From: Peromyscus leucopus
Taxonomy: Eukaryota; Chordata; Mammalia; Rodentia; Cricetidae
Assembly: GCF_004664715.2 (NCBI RefSeq)
Contig: NC_051069.1
Coordinates: 69,958,647 to 70,022,646, forward strand
Direction of reading: 5' to 3'
DNA length: 64,000 nucleotides
Shown one piece after another: positions 11,532 through 24,052 of this stretch (the first letter of the stretch is position 1; each line of letters starts with the position of its first letter). The notes beneath the pieces are model-generated. The model had not been told where the DNA came from. It did not search any database and saw only the letters and a program-made list of their open reading frames with translations. The translations under genes and the position numbers were made by a program.

Positions 11532-11965
11532 TATGGTGGTATTTTCTTTGTACTGAAATGTGATTTTAATTGTATGTTAATAAATAAAGTTGCCTGGGGG
11601 TCTGAGCTATTAGAGCCATAGAAAGAGCATGGCAATGGTGGTGCATGCCTTTAATCCCAGCACTTGGTAGAAGAGCTAGGTAGATCTCTGTGTGTTCAGG
11701 GATACAGCCAGCATTGGAGACACACACCTTTAAGACCTGGAGGGCTGTACTTAGAGGCAGTCACGTGTTTGGGTTTACAACCAATGAGAAGGCAGAACAG
11801 AAAGACTATATCAAGACAAACACACAGGAAGTAGGTCTCTTTCGGAGAGGTAGGACCACCACAGGAGGAAGGGTAAGGTTTTACCTCTGAGCTCTGACCT
11901 CTTGGCGTTCTCTTTTACATTGGTTCTGTGTTTCTTATTTAATAAGACAGTTGGTTACATCTACA
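11532..11965 (+). mobile_element. Solo LTR with internal B1-like modules, perfect TSD
   Basis: It ends 'ttggttacatctaca' and has gtcaat immediately on both sides (11526-11531 and 11966-11971), a perfect 6-bp TSD. It includes 'ttaataaataaagttgcctg' (an AATAAA-containing block), a B1-like head 'gcatgcctttaatcccagca', a second weaker one near 11722-11742, and 'aaccaatgagaaggcagaac' with a CCAAT motif. The same family lies on the minus strand at 41649-42071 and truncated at 23823. The start base TG is mutated to TA. The family name is not known to me with confidence. Confidence 0.8.
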
Positions 11966-12044
11966 GTCAATAACACCAAGGGGACGACAAGTGAGTTACA
12001 TTGGTGAGCACAATGTCCATTGCTGGTGTCAGATATTTTGTAGA

Positions 12045-12145
12045 CTGTTATGAATCCTCACAGCAGAAAAGTGAAGATGGGGTAATGATAGATACAGGCT
12101 CATCAACTACAATTAAAGGTTCTGTATTCACAGAGTAAAGTGAAT
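12045..12145 (-). mobile_element. Probable MIR fragment, minus strand
   Basis: The text 'tgaatcctcacagcagaaaa' followed by 'gatggggtaatgatagatac' and 'caactacaattaaaggttct' resembles the inverted MIR core ('aatcctcacaacaaccctat...'). It is weak and could be chance. Confidence 0.4.
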
Positions 12146-12720
12146 CTCTGGATAGCATCAAGGAAGTGGAGTGAAAGTCTGTGATAATTATTTTGTTCTT
12201 GAGACTTTTCTGCATTTTCTAAAGTGAACGTGGTTTTCTTTAGAACACATTTTTCTTTCCCTGATCCTTTCCCATAGGCCTTGTGAACACAGCATTAGCT
12301 CTTGGCTTCATTTATAGATACAATCAGGTCACTTCTTAGAGATGTCAGCCATTAAGCATTCTGCAGTGATCATTTGAATGGGAGAGATTTCTTTTCATTC
12401 AGCAATTGAGGTAGTAACCCAGAGGTAAGGTTACCCATTTTGACAAATGTCATTTACACTTTGCAAATACAAAAGGACCCACAGAGCTGGGCTTCAGACA
12501 AGACAATCCTTTCTAGATCTGACATGAAATGGAAAGCTTTGTCCCTGCCTTCTCTGTGGTTTCTTGTGCTTCAGGGTTTTTCTTCAGGACAGTTTGTGAA
12601 TGAGATTGGTCTCTGGGAGGATTGTTTGCATAATGCTGATAAGATAGTCCCATTTTAAAGACACAGCCACCCAATTAAATACATTAATTCCTAAAAATTG
12701 AGACATCTTTTTTAATTTTT
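12146..12720. other. Unassigned sequence
   Basis: No repeat or gene is seen. A 72-codon plus frame at 12440-12658 has no recognisable domain. Confidence 0.45.
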
Positions 12721-12761
12721 AATTTTACTTGTGTATGTGTTTGTATGTCTGTGAGTGTATA

Positions 12762-12763
<2 letters not shown>

Positions 12764-12809
<46 letters not shown>
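12764..12809. repeat. (TG)n microsatellite
   Basis: An uninterrupted run of about 23 TG units, followed by a purine-rich (AGACAG)n-like stretch up to about 12885. Frames on both strands read as Cys-Val or Thr-His runs and are not coding. Confidence 0.98.
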
Positions 12810-12816
<7 letters not shown>

Positions 12817-12885
12817 GGAGAGACAGACAGAAAGACAAAGAGACAGAGACAGAGACACAGAAAGAGACACACAGAGATAGAGAGA

Positions 12886-13022
12886 TTCAGCATGCATGCC
12901 CTCACAAAAATTAGAAGAGGGACTTGGGACCCCTGTTGAGCTGCCTAATATAGGTGCTAGGATTCAAATTTGGGTCCTCTAGAAGAGTAGTAAATGCTCT
13001 TAACTGCCGAGCCATCGCCTCA
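12886..13022 (-). mobile_element. B2/B3-type SINE end, minus strand
   Basis: Plus-strand landmarks 'gtgctaggattcaaatttgg', 'gtcctctagaagagtagtaa' and 'gctcttaactgccgagccat' mirror the usual inverse SINE text 'gggtcctctggaagagcagc...ctcttaaccactgagccatc'. The preceding (TG)n and purine tracts probably grew from its 3' tail. Confidence 0.8.
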
Positions 13023-13060
13023 GCAGTTCCCATGCCCAATTTTTAAAAAGTACATTATTT

Positions 13061-13064
<4 letters not shown>

Positions 13065-13138
<74 letters not shown>
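13065..13138. repeat. (CT)n microsatellite
   Basis: About 37 CT units with a single TTT interruption near 13097. It adjoins the SINE at 13139, suggesting growth from a SINE tail. Confidence 0.98.
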
Positions 13139-13141
<3 letters not shown>

Positions 13142-13275
13142 GTCAGAAGACAACATGTAGAAATTGCTTCTCTCCATCTACCATGCTTCTACCCTGTGAG
13201 TCCTGAGGATTGATCTCTGGTCATCAGGCTTGGTGGTAAGCACTTTACATGCTGAGTCACATTACTGGCTAAACA
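13139..13275 (-). mobile_element. B3/RSINE-like SINE, minus strand
   Basis: Landmarks 'tcagaagacaacatgtagaa', 'ttgatctctggtcatcaggc' and 'gtaagcactttacatgctga' match the inverse tRNA-derived SINE end. A T/A-rich segment follows. Confidence 0.7.
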
Positions 13276-13329
13276 CATCAATTTTTTTAAATTTTATGAT
13301 TTATTTAATAATTATTTTTTTATAATTTG

Positions 13330-13512
13330 ACTTACTATTGCATATCAGCCATGGATTCCCCTGTCCTCCCTCCTCTCACCCCCCTGCCCTTTCCCCAGCC
13401 CACCCCCCATTCCCATCTCCTCCAGGGCAAGGACTCCCCTGGGGATTCAGCTCAAGCTTGTAGATTCAGTCCAGGCAGGTCCAGTCCCCTTCTCCCAGGC
13501 TCATCAATTTTT
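13330..13512 (+). mobile_element. L1 3' region fragment
   Basis: The pyrimidine-rich text 'tgtcctccctcctctcaccc', then 'catctcctccagggcaagga' and 'gtagattcagtccaggcagg', is the same segment found at 24690-24840 in a longer L1 3' UTR-type copy. It is a short isolated piece. Confidence 0.65.
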
Positions 13513-16500
13513 AGTGCTCTTAAAAATAAAGTATGAGGATAATGAAAAAGATCATCTGAAAACACATCAGAAAATTCAAAGTACAAAGAAGTAATGTTAG
13601 TTAAAAATAGTACCACTTAGCAAATATCACTAAACATTTTGAGAATCAACTGCTAAATAAGGAGATGTATATTTGAATGTCTAGAACATCATGATACATA
13701 CTAATGACTGAGCATGTTGGGGCTGTCATAGCCTCACATTTATTTCAATTAAAGTCTCCCAACACATCAGTTTCTATTTTCCAGAGGCTGATGAGGGCCT
13801 GCATCATTATGGCAAAAGATGCAACAGTAACTCAGGCACAGCTCACAAGTGGCTAGGAATTTCCTTCTTGTTCCATACTGGTTCATATTATCTCAGAGGC
13901 CAAGGTGCTCTGTGTATTTATTCCACAGGCCCAATTTATTTATCTTATCACCCAAAAAGAAACAAACAAAACAAATATACAAGAAGCTCTTTATAGGCTC
14001 CAGCACAGCCTATTATTTTTATTATTTTATGTCTCAAGGAAACCTTAGGCAGATCCCTAGGGCAGCTGTGGTATCTATGAGGTCATATGGGTCTCAGTAG
14101 TCACTGCCTTTTCTGGCATTTTGGGACTCTTTCCTAATATGTCAGCTGAAGAGTAACCCCAATCCTTTCACCATCACGTAGGGACCATGAAGATGGTAGT
14201 ATGAGTTTCAGGTTGGATTCTAGTATGAGTTTCTAGTTGTCTTTAAATTCTCCAGGCACCTATGTGTTCCTACTTTGCAGCCACATGTTTCTACATGGGG
14301 AAGAACCCATGCTAAGTTTTTGGTGCTTTGGAACAACACCTTTGTATAGTGCTCCATCACTAGTCACAAAAAAAAGAAAGACAAACAACCGCTAAAAAAC
14401 TCTGTTTTTTGCCTTTACCCTAAGAAGGCAACTAATTCTTTGCTCATTATATTTATAAACAATGGTGTTCAAAGGGAGTTAGGCTGGGGCTTGAAGGCAG
14501 CATTGGACTCTGGGCACACAGTAGATGCAGAACATTGTTGACTTTGAGACACACAACAACCTTCAACCATACAGTGGCATGGTTTTTACCTGAGGCCGCT
14601 GTTTTAGGTTCTACTTGTTTGAGAAACTGACCTGAATATGTCCTTTAATCTGATTCCTTGGCTGAAACCAAGAAATACTGGCTGCATTTACCAGGCACAT
14701 GAGGGGCAAGGTTCAACTTTTACCCTGTTTCACAGAGGCCACATACAGCATCAATTGTTGGAAATAGAATTTCCTTTTCTGACCTCTTTAGAAGACATCA
14801 GAAAACCATTTTCTCGCCAAGTCCTGAGGACAGTAATGATGATAGTAATGTTCATAGCGAATATTACAGGATTCAAAGTGCTGTGGGCAGATGGTTTGCA
14901 CAGTGGTAGCAATTTCCCTTGGTGCCCACTTGAGAGCCTGGCATACTTTACACTTCACAGTAGGAACCGGATAGCACAGGAGGAATGGTACAGCTCTCCA
15001 ATGAGCAGGCTTTGGGAATGGCAGTTTTCCTTCTCATAAATAATTCCACTGAAACCAACTTCCTCTTCTCATAAGATTGGACAGCCGGCAGATTTCCATG
15101 GGCACTTAAAAACTCGACCCTTATTTGGGTGTCTTGTTAGTCTCAAGCACTGTGAAGAGTCTGAAACTCTGCCTGATCAGGGCTTTGCTTTCATGGTCTT
15201 GCTCATTTGCTGTGCTCCATGGACTGAACATCAAACATTATCTGTTTTATTCCAACAATGCCTCCTGGTTTTCCCTTTCTTTGCTTTATCTCCAGTGTCC
15301 TTGAATAGCCCAGGTCACCTCCTGCTGTGTTACACTCAGAGCAACCACACTCAAGTGGCCTGAACCAATGAGGAAAGGATAACATACTTTTTGCACTCAG
15401 ACACAATTGCTTTTGATTGTAGGAAAATACATTCTTTCAAAGCCAGGGGCATGGATGTTTCTCAGAAACAAAAGATGTTGCCTGCTGTGAACTACAATGT
15501 AACCTTGACTTTATTCTTTCTAAATTCTGCTTGTTAGTCTTTAATTTCTTTACATTTGGACATTTACATTGTCCCCTTGTTTGTAGCTGATGGGGTAACA
15601 GGCTGTTTGGTATACACCCTTCCTGTGGCTTTCTGATCTCCCTTTCACGCCATTTAAGCCAGAGAGCCACCCAGTCTCAGTCTCTCTTACGCTGCCTGCA
15701 AGTGGAAAAAGTTAGGATTGGGCACTGCTTTTCTTTACCACGTTTTGAATGATGCGATTGTAAAAGAGATAGTAAGAATCAAACTTTCCAAAACAGATTG
15801 CCTAACATTTTTCCTTTAGAGATGTTTATCTGATTGCTCTCCAATGAATAAGATAGGAGACACTGTTGGGTCTGGGCCCTGAGTGCAGAAATAACCATAG
15901 GGTACCTCTATAAAAAACATGCAATTTGTGATTTCAGTGACATAAGTCAAAATATTATACTTTTAATTTATTTTGGGTTATTGTAAGTAAATTGTCTCAG
16001 AAAAGCATCCTATCACTTATGTTAGTTTGCACTATCCAACTTTAAGTTGTCTGCAGAATCCAGAAGGTGGGATATGTCAAATCCTATTGCTTTACTGTAA
16101 TGCTGCAGGATTCATGGCAGGAGAAACCTCGTGTCTAAAAATGATGAGCCATTTCCAGTAGGAGCTTGCAGGCCACACTGCTTTTTACCTTTGCAGGAGC
16201 TAGAAGCAGCCCTTTACATCCTTTTTAAAAAGCAAGGGCTAACAGGATGATTCCTAACTCCCTGACCACAGCAGTCTAACTGGGGCCCTTTGACGCTGAG
16301 ACCAGTAATTGACAATATTTGATTATATTTGCCCTTCTATAGAAAATATGCCGCAAGATTTTGCCTGGGAAGAACTTCAGTTATTCTTAGACTACCAGTT
16401 AGTAGAGAACAGCCTCCACTAATCCATTCAAAAGACAATTAGCAAACATTTGCTCTGTGTGAAGTGAGTGGACTCACCACACAGCTGACCAAGTTCTTTT

Positions 16501-16671
16501 AGACAATGCTACCTGTATCGTCCTATGAATGTTCACTCATCAGTGCATGCTGGTCCCCATGAGAATTTCAGCTTGCTGGTACTTGGACTTAGGATGCTCT
16601 CCATGATTTGGCCTGTCCCTTCAATGCAGCCTTTTCTTTTATCTCAACACACCTGCTCCACTCATTGTATT
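13513..16671. other. Unassigned, mostly repeat-free stretch
   Basis: No SINE, LTR or LINE is recognised over 3 kb. A 133-codon plus-strand frame (14638-15039) starts MSFNLIPWLK and ends in FSFS; I see no domain, no signal peptide and no splice context that would make it an exon. Such lengths occur by chance in 64 kb, so it is not called as a gene. Confidence 0.45.
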
Positions 16672-16760
16672 TGCTGCTTAGTGGTAGAACACTGGGCCAG
16701 CATATGAGAGGCCTGAGTTTAACAACAACAACAACATCAACAACAAGAACAACAGAAACA
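16672..16760 (+). mobile_element. ID-like SINE fragment with (AAC)n tail
   Basis: The text 'gcttagtggtagaacactgg' followed by 'ccagcatatgagaggcctga' matches the ID/tRNA-Ala-derived head ('gctcagtggtagagcgcttg...'), then runs into an (AAC)n-type tail at 16721-16760. Confidence 0.65.
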
Positions 16761-19700
16761 AATATGTCAAAGACCAATGTGGTCAGATGCTGACAGAGCA
16801 GTCATTGTCAATGATCCTTATAATTTGTGGGTTCCACTTCGGAGTCTTAGGTGCTCTGTTCTCATGAGCTGTGTGGTTTAGCTACAACCCAGACAGGAAG
16901 CAGCTTAAAGGGTGTCTGGATATAATCATAATTAAGTTTACTCTCAGATGTACTTCCTGGGTTTACTGAGGGGAAAGTACAGACTTAAGCATTTCCTCAC
17001 AGTGACAGGTCGAGTTTCAGTTCAGTGCGTTCTAGCACTGTGCATATGTTAAAGTACATATGCAGCATACCTGGGATCTTATATTTTGCTCATTAGGTAA
17101 AGATTTTATTGCTTTTTATGATTATATAAACATTTATAACTTCAGTTTAGTTATAAATTTTATATAAGCAAAGTTACATAATAAAGACAATAATGAATGA
17201 TACATGTATGAATCTATGAATCTACATATAATCTGATTTCAAATCTTTTATGTGCATAATTCATGCTATTTTAATCACAAACATATAATTGTGCCCATTG
17301 TTCTTTTTAATGTTATGTACTTCTATTGTTTTCTAGAATAATTTTGCTCAATGACCACAGCATATGCTACCCCCAAAATGAATAGTTCTATCTGAAATTG
17401 TTTTGCTGGAGCGCCACAATTCTCCTTCCTAATTTGAATAATTCTACAGGGAAACTTGTTCTAGATATTTACATGGTTCAGATGTGTCTTTCTTGTGGCA
17501 GTCTGTTGCAACATTATTTTTCCACTTGAGTCATCTGGGAACCTCTTTTTAAGTTGCATTTGAGGGTTGCCATGGTATTCTGGTTGCATTTGGTTATATT
17601 CAATCCTTGGTATCAGGATTTAATAACCTAACTGGGGTCTTCTTAGTGATTTTCACCAGGAATGGGGGAAGGAAAAAGTATTGAACAGAATAAAGAGCCG
17701 CAGGAAAGGGTTTATTGTCAAATTACTTCACCTTTCTCTCTTACTCTGCCATCATTTTGTCCACTCTAAACCTGGACACTTTGACCAGCTACTAATGACA
17801 GGGCACTGTATACCTTTCAAATATGTTAGGGCAGCAAAAATGTAGGAAAACACCTAAGTCTCTTAGGTTACACTTAGGTCAGAGTAACCTGCGTCAGAAT
17901 ATGTTTGTTCAAGTAGTGCTACAAACTGCCCTTAAGCTCCTGTTGTGCCAGCGGGATACTGATCTCACTACTACTGGTTCAAGAAGAAAAAAAAAAAGAT
18001 TCTCTGAGTTTTATTTCTCTCATGATGGAGGAAGTAGTGTGGTAGTATCCTCAGGGAGCCTTCCACACAGACTACTATAGCAGTTAATGAGATGGTATAT
18101 CTGAAATGTTTTATAAAGCATAAATAAAGCTCTATCTGCCCTGTACAACAAGCACTAGATGTTAACATGACATATATGTATGTATTCATTTTTGTCTAAT
18201 ACTTTTATCTAGTTAAGTCTGCAGACAGACCCTGATCTTCTTATGTGGGTGACTGTCAGAGCTCAGCACTGGCTTCTTCTTCAGTCTGATTTTGAGCCTG
18301 TAATCAATCTTGGGAAGTCCTGTGAATCGGCTGATTTACAGGGTAGACACTAACAGGGTCATTCTTTACCGGAGTTTCATTCGCTACAGGCAGTTGACAA
18401 ACTCTTCTGTGCTATTTAGTCCCAGGTGACTACAAATGATTTTCTTTACTTGAAAGTCACAAGAACCAAGGGAATTCAGATGTAAAGCCTGTGGAGAGAG
18501 CATTATGTGTGTTTATTCAGGCATGGACTTTAAGTCATTCTATACAAATAAAGCCCAAATATTTATTGTTCTGACACCACATAGAGTTACAGCTTGTTGA
18601 GTTCATTTCTGACAAGATGAAACTCATGCATTTGCCTGAAATGCATCACATATTTTTCTCTATTACCTACATCTCCACATTATTTAAATCCTGCTACTTC
18701 TGGCTCTCCAAGGTATTATTACAAGGAACGAGGGGAAGAATTATTGCAAAGCATAGTTCCAGGAAAATGATTTGTCAGTTTATAATATATATTACCCTTG
18801 GCACATTCACCTGATAAAAATTTACATAGCCCTCGGCTAGACAGAAGATTATCTTTTTTTGTTTGAAAGTGCTTGGCATCTATTTGCTTCAGACAGCTTT
18901 CTGGTATTTCTCTAGCAATAGAAGATTGCCATAGGCTTCTAGGTATGAGCCAGATGTTGGAGAGTCACCCATGCTTACATCACATTAAGTCTATAATCTG
19001 GAAAACTACAAATAGAACAGCTGCATGACAAATTCTATTAAATCATAGTTAAAAAGAAGAAAGCTATCCACATCTGGTGTTTTGAAAAATGGCCAACAGT
19101 GCCACAGGACTAGTATGGTATAAATTTTGTCCTTAGATAGACCTGGTTTAGAATTCCTGTTTTGCTCATTTTTTTTATCTTTACAATGAAATATTGTGTA
19201 TTTAAGTGAAGTGTTATATATGAAATTGCAATGCATACTAGTGTATGACCAAAAGAAAGGCTCTGAACAAATAGCAGATGTTATGTCCTAACAGTAACTC
19301 TTCTTACTGAGATGGTTACTGCTAGCTTTTGAAGGAAGATGAGGAAGTCACATGTACAATAGGAACCCTAGAAGGAAGGAGAGTGAGTTATGAGTGGCAC
19401 CTGCTGAGTGAGGTTACTCGCTGTTCTGAAAGCGACCACTATCCTCTACTACTCCCAGTAGCTAAGAGATGTCCTGGTTTCTGGTCCCACAAATGCTGCT
19501 GCTATCTCATTGCTGTATTCTGTCAGAATGATATGAGGAAACAGGCAACCTCCATTCTCAATCAGAGAAACAAACTAAGGCTATGATTCCAAGTCCACTT
19601 AATAAATGTTCAGTGCTTTACAGAATTCATAGTGACCAAGTTAAAAACTACCCATCCCCTGTATATAGTCAAAGTATGTTACATATTATATGACAATGTC

Positions 19701-21074
19701 CTTATATACCAGGAATAAATGACAGTAAATAAGAAAAATCTTACCCACCCTTGTGACTAAGTTCCCTTCTGATTTAGTTGATGAAGATAAATCTAAAAGT
19801 GTTTTTTTCTATTATTGATCTTGGTCTGTAAAGAACTTTTTAATTTTTCAAAAGAAAGATAATTTCTTTTTTTGTTTTGATAATTTCAAATTTTGTTTTC
19901 AGATTGAAGCCTCCTGATTTTCCTCTTGGCCTAATGTAATTGGCAATTTTTCTTGTTTATTATCATGGAAAGCTGCTTCCGTAGACACAGTGTGGTAGAA
20001 TGACCCTCCACATTGATGTGTGTGAAGGTTTTTAAAAAAAGAATTATTAAAGCACATTTGTTTAGTATGCTCTTTTTAAGATGTGGAATTTTTTTCCTTT
20101 TTAAATTAAAGCACTTTGTAGAATAACTAAAACCAAATTCTTTCATCATACATTATTGTATGCATAAATAATATGTTATCCAATAGGTGACATTAATTGT
20201 TTTTTATGCATCAGAGTCTACAACTGGACTTATGTGGAGTTCACATATTATTAATGATATCCATTCTCAGACTCACTTATTTGCAGGTATCTTAGGCATA
20301 TTTTATTTAATAAGTTATGATGAGGTGCAAATTTTGGTGAAGAACATTATATGTATTAATAAAATCTTTAATAATTAGGCATGATCACAATTTTCTTAGA
20401 TTTACACACTCAAAGAAGAATTGAGTTTAACAAACTGGTTGAAAGTATAAAAGCAATTTTTGTTTAGGTAAGCTTAAATATATTTATTTCCTAAACTCTA
20501 GACTAAGTGTTCTTTAGGAATAAAACAAAGCATGGAGAGTATTGCTTATGTCTACAATGTACCATTAATGTTGTCAGATAAGAGTAGAGAATAAACGGGG
20601 AGAGAGATGATTGCGAAAACGTGTGCTTTATCTTTTCATTGAGATGTTTGAAGACTATATAGAACGTGCCAATATCTATCTCCACCGTAATGGTAAACTA
20701 GGACCAACTGTACCATGTGAAAACTTACAATTCTAACTTCAGTTGGAAATTGGCCCAAAAGTTCTGAAATTTTCTTCCAATTTGTGCTGCAATATACAGG
20801 GAAAGGCATGGGTTTTTATGGCAGTGTCTGATGTGTGCCAGTACCCTAGAACACATGGGACAGGTCTGCTCTGGAACATTCAGTTCTGGTTAGATCCAGG
20901 TCGAGATGGATAAAACCTGAAAGTCATTCACTGAAAACTCTTTCTACTAGATTTATAAAATTGATTTCTTCATTTGTAAAGCATCAAAACTAGATGTCAC
21001 TAAAACAGATGATGGGAAAAATTAGGGCCCATGTCTCAAAACATCCAGATGCTTTTTACATTTTTACGTATTTT
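16761..21074. other. Long unassigned stretch, almost no repeats
   Basis: Over 4.3 kb I recognise no SINE, LTR or LINE, unusual beside the rest of the window. It is AT-rich with ordinary short open frames (up to 85 codons) on both strands, none with a recognisable domain. It may simply be old, decayed or unique sequence. Confidence 0.45.
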
Positions 21075-21220
21075 AGGTGTTTTTTTTGAGACAGGGTTTC
21101 ACTGTATAGCCCTGGCAGACTTGCTATATAGACCAAACTGGCCTTGAACTCACAAAGATTTACATGCATCTGTCGTCTGTGTACTGAAATTAAAGGCATG
21201 CATCTCCATGCCTGGCTAGT
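21075..21220 (-). mobile_element. B1 SINE, minus strand, old
   Basis: Plus-strand text 'gagacagggtttcactgtat', 'aaactggccttgaactcaca' and 'ctgaaattaaaggcatgcat' is an inverted B1 with several substitutions. Confidence 0.88.
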
Positions 21221-23822
21221 TTAGGTCTTTTAATAGTTTGTTTTCTGTTTTAGATAGGCGGATTTCAAAATTTGTAACAAATAAATGGTACTTTAGATGT
21301 ACTATATGTGTTCTTAGTGATTGTTAATTCATATTAAATAAAATTAATACCAAAATATTGAAGCTTGTATACTTTTTAGGTTTATCTACTATTAACAAAT
21401 ATGGAGCATAAATTTGTGATATTTTCTTAATAAAACAAAATATGAAGCATGGTAGACCTGGGAAAGATGTATTCATTGAGTTTAATTATTATAATACTTC
21501 TATTTTGTGGAACATACAGCATATTCACCAGTATGTCTGAGATTGCCTTTCGTTTCTCAATGGCCATTTTCCCTTTTAAACACAGTAACAGAATCCCGAC
21601 TTTCCCAGGTAGTAATGTACTCTGCTGAATCACTGTGTTTCTCATTTTTTTCATATAACTGGTGTAGTTAATTACACATTAGACATTTTTCAAGTGAGTT
21701 TAATACTCCATAAAGAAAAAGCAGGCAGCTGCTACACATTGCTTTCCCCTTTCTGCTTAATGGTACCTGGCAAATGGTCACAATGACTGGAAATCCAGCA
21801 GCTATGTTGGACCAAGAAGTAGCCTTACTGAAAGCTGTGTATGGCATGTAAAGGAAAACATAGGTTAACATGACCAAGACTATCTGAACACCTTAAATGT
21901 CATCTGGTTCAAACTTTAGGTCACTTTCTTTCTGACTTTAGGCCTCTGATGTCTCCTTAAAGCATTATTTTGGGAAACTTCTCCACTCTAACTTCTTTCT
22001 CTCCTTTTGAGATAGAAATCTGCTAGGCTAACTTCTACAAGGGAAAATCAGCGAACAGAGATGATTGTCCACATCAGTCCACCTCTTCTTCTCTCATCTT
22101 CTAGTTCCACTGACTCATGTCAGCACTACATAGCCTTCTACTTCTTATTTCACTGTGTAGCAGCAGAATAGAGGCCAGAGAGAGGGGGACAGCATCAGGA
22201 TAACACATGATGAAAGTTAGTCAGCCGAGAGGCTGTGGGAGAGCTGGTGCTGTGTAAATTACCAATGTAGGGCTGTGGTTTCAAGTCCAGAGTTTGAAGT
22301 AGTGTTTGTCCATCTTCTCACTAGCCCACTCAAGAGTTGTTTTGTTTTCTCAATAATCTGTCTTTATTTCTGTTTCTGTTTCTAACCATGTGTCTCTGGT
22401 CAAAATTTTTTTTCCTCTGGAAATTTCAGGGGTTCTGGGTCTCACATCTGTATCTGCCACATTAAGTCCTGAGATCCTTTTTCCTATTAGAATGTCTTGG
22501 ATAACATTTTCCTTGTTTGTCTAACCCTGGCCAGTGAAATTTATCTTTGACATCATGAAGCATTCATTGTGTGAGAAGAGCTTGTCTCTTTATGGAAGAA
22601 TGCTAATTAATGAATGAAGAAGTGGTGAGAGAATTAAACAATTAACATGTTATAAACCTCAGCATACTCATTGCTTAACCAAGAATCAACACCTGATATA
22701 ATCCTTAGTGGAAGAGTTGCAGGGTGTTTCAGCATGGAGCTAAATTAGCAGGATTCAGACCACATATTAATTGCAAAGGAACCATGTACCATACTCACAG
22801 GATGATCTAGTTGTCACCAATTGAACTAATTGTTATTCCATATGTCCTTAAGAAATTGCCTAACATGTTTTTCCTGATATGGTATAAGCGAGATACACAC
22901 CAACACCCATGAAATGTCTTGGTCCAAATAACTTTCCTAAAACTAACTGGCTCTCTAGACCTATGAGCCAGCTTATGAATCTATTTGTTAATTAATTTAT
23001 ATATTGTGTGTATGTGTGTGAAAGCTTTTCTAAAAAAGAGGTAGAGTCTCCTAAGTTAAAAAGTGAATTTTTTCCTTTAATATTTAAATTAGAGTGAAAG
23101 TAAAGTCAAGATGGGAACTTTGATTCTTTACACTGTTTATCACTTTATAAAAGTTGCACAATTATGGAATCATTTTTATATCAAAAGAGATGTGAACCTC
23201 TATGTTATATAAAGGATTATTTCTGTTATTTTCAGCTGAAACTGTTATAAACTGTAAGTTTAGGAATTTGAATCAATGATTCATCTAAGTCCGCAAAATT
23301 ATTATATACTTTTTGACACCATACAAACCTTGCTCGCTGTATAAATAAGGCCAAGCCATTTCAAGGATGGATGAAAATCTGCATATACACATTTAAAACA
23401 GAAGAGTCCAAAATTAATACAGATTTGCATATTAATCAGGTTAAAAAGCCTCATCAGTATCATATGAAAATAAACTAATGAAAAATGAATAAGTCCTTGA
23501 AAGCATGAGATCTTAGAAATGTAAACAAACAGAATTAGTCCACATTTTATTCCCACGCAAGTGAAGATTCACTAAGTTGGAGTGACTTCTGCCAAGTGAC
23601 ACCACTCCTTAGAATCTAAGGCTTCAATGGGCAGCTGGGACTGACTGTCACTGCTTTTCCACATCTTCCTCCCACTTCCAGGTAGAAACAAGAGAAAGAG
23701 AAGTGTTGTTTTTGACTAAATCCCAAAGGTTTAATTTTACCAGTAAAGACTCGGGGGCCAGATGCTGGGGTAAAAGCCTGCTAGATCAGAGAGGGAGAGA
23801 AAGAACCTGGCTGACCTTCCTC
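21221..23822. other. Unassigned stretch
   Basis: No repeat or gene is recognised. Small frames (up to 84 codons) lack domains. Confidence 0.45.
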
Positions 23823-24052
23823 TGTGGTGATATTTTATTTGTGATGAAATGTGATATTTTATTTGTATGTTAATAAATAAAGTTGCCTGGAGATCAGAGG
23901 TCAAATTAAGCAGAAGACAGGTGGTGGTAGCAGATGCCCTTAATTTGATCACATGGCAGGCAGAGTCTCTGTGTGGTCAAGGACACAGCCAAACACGGTG
24001 ACATGAGCCTTTAATCCCAGTATCAACCATAGAGACCTGGGGGTCTGTATAC
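23823..24052 (+). mobile_element. Truncated copy of the 11532-type LTR
   Basis: It begins tgtggtgatattttatttg, carries 'gttaataaataaagttgcct', a decayed B1-like head ('agatgcccttaatttgatca'), 'gtcaaggacacagccaaaca' and a second head 'tgagcctttaatcccagtat', then stops after 'gagacctgggggtctgtata'. The family's distal half is missing. The block 'gatattttatttg' is duplicated at 23829 and 23851. Confidence 0.75.

Noticed and set aside
12684..12939. Several Thr-His, Cys-Val and Arg-rich frames
   Set aside because: They are translations of the (TG)n and purine-rich tracts on both strands.
14638..15039. 133-codon frame as a possible exon
   Set aside because: No domain, signal or splice-site logic is recognisable, and frames of this length are expected by chance in 64 kb.
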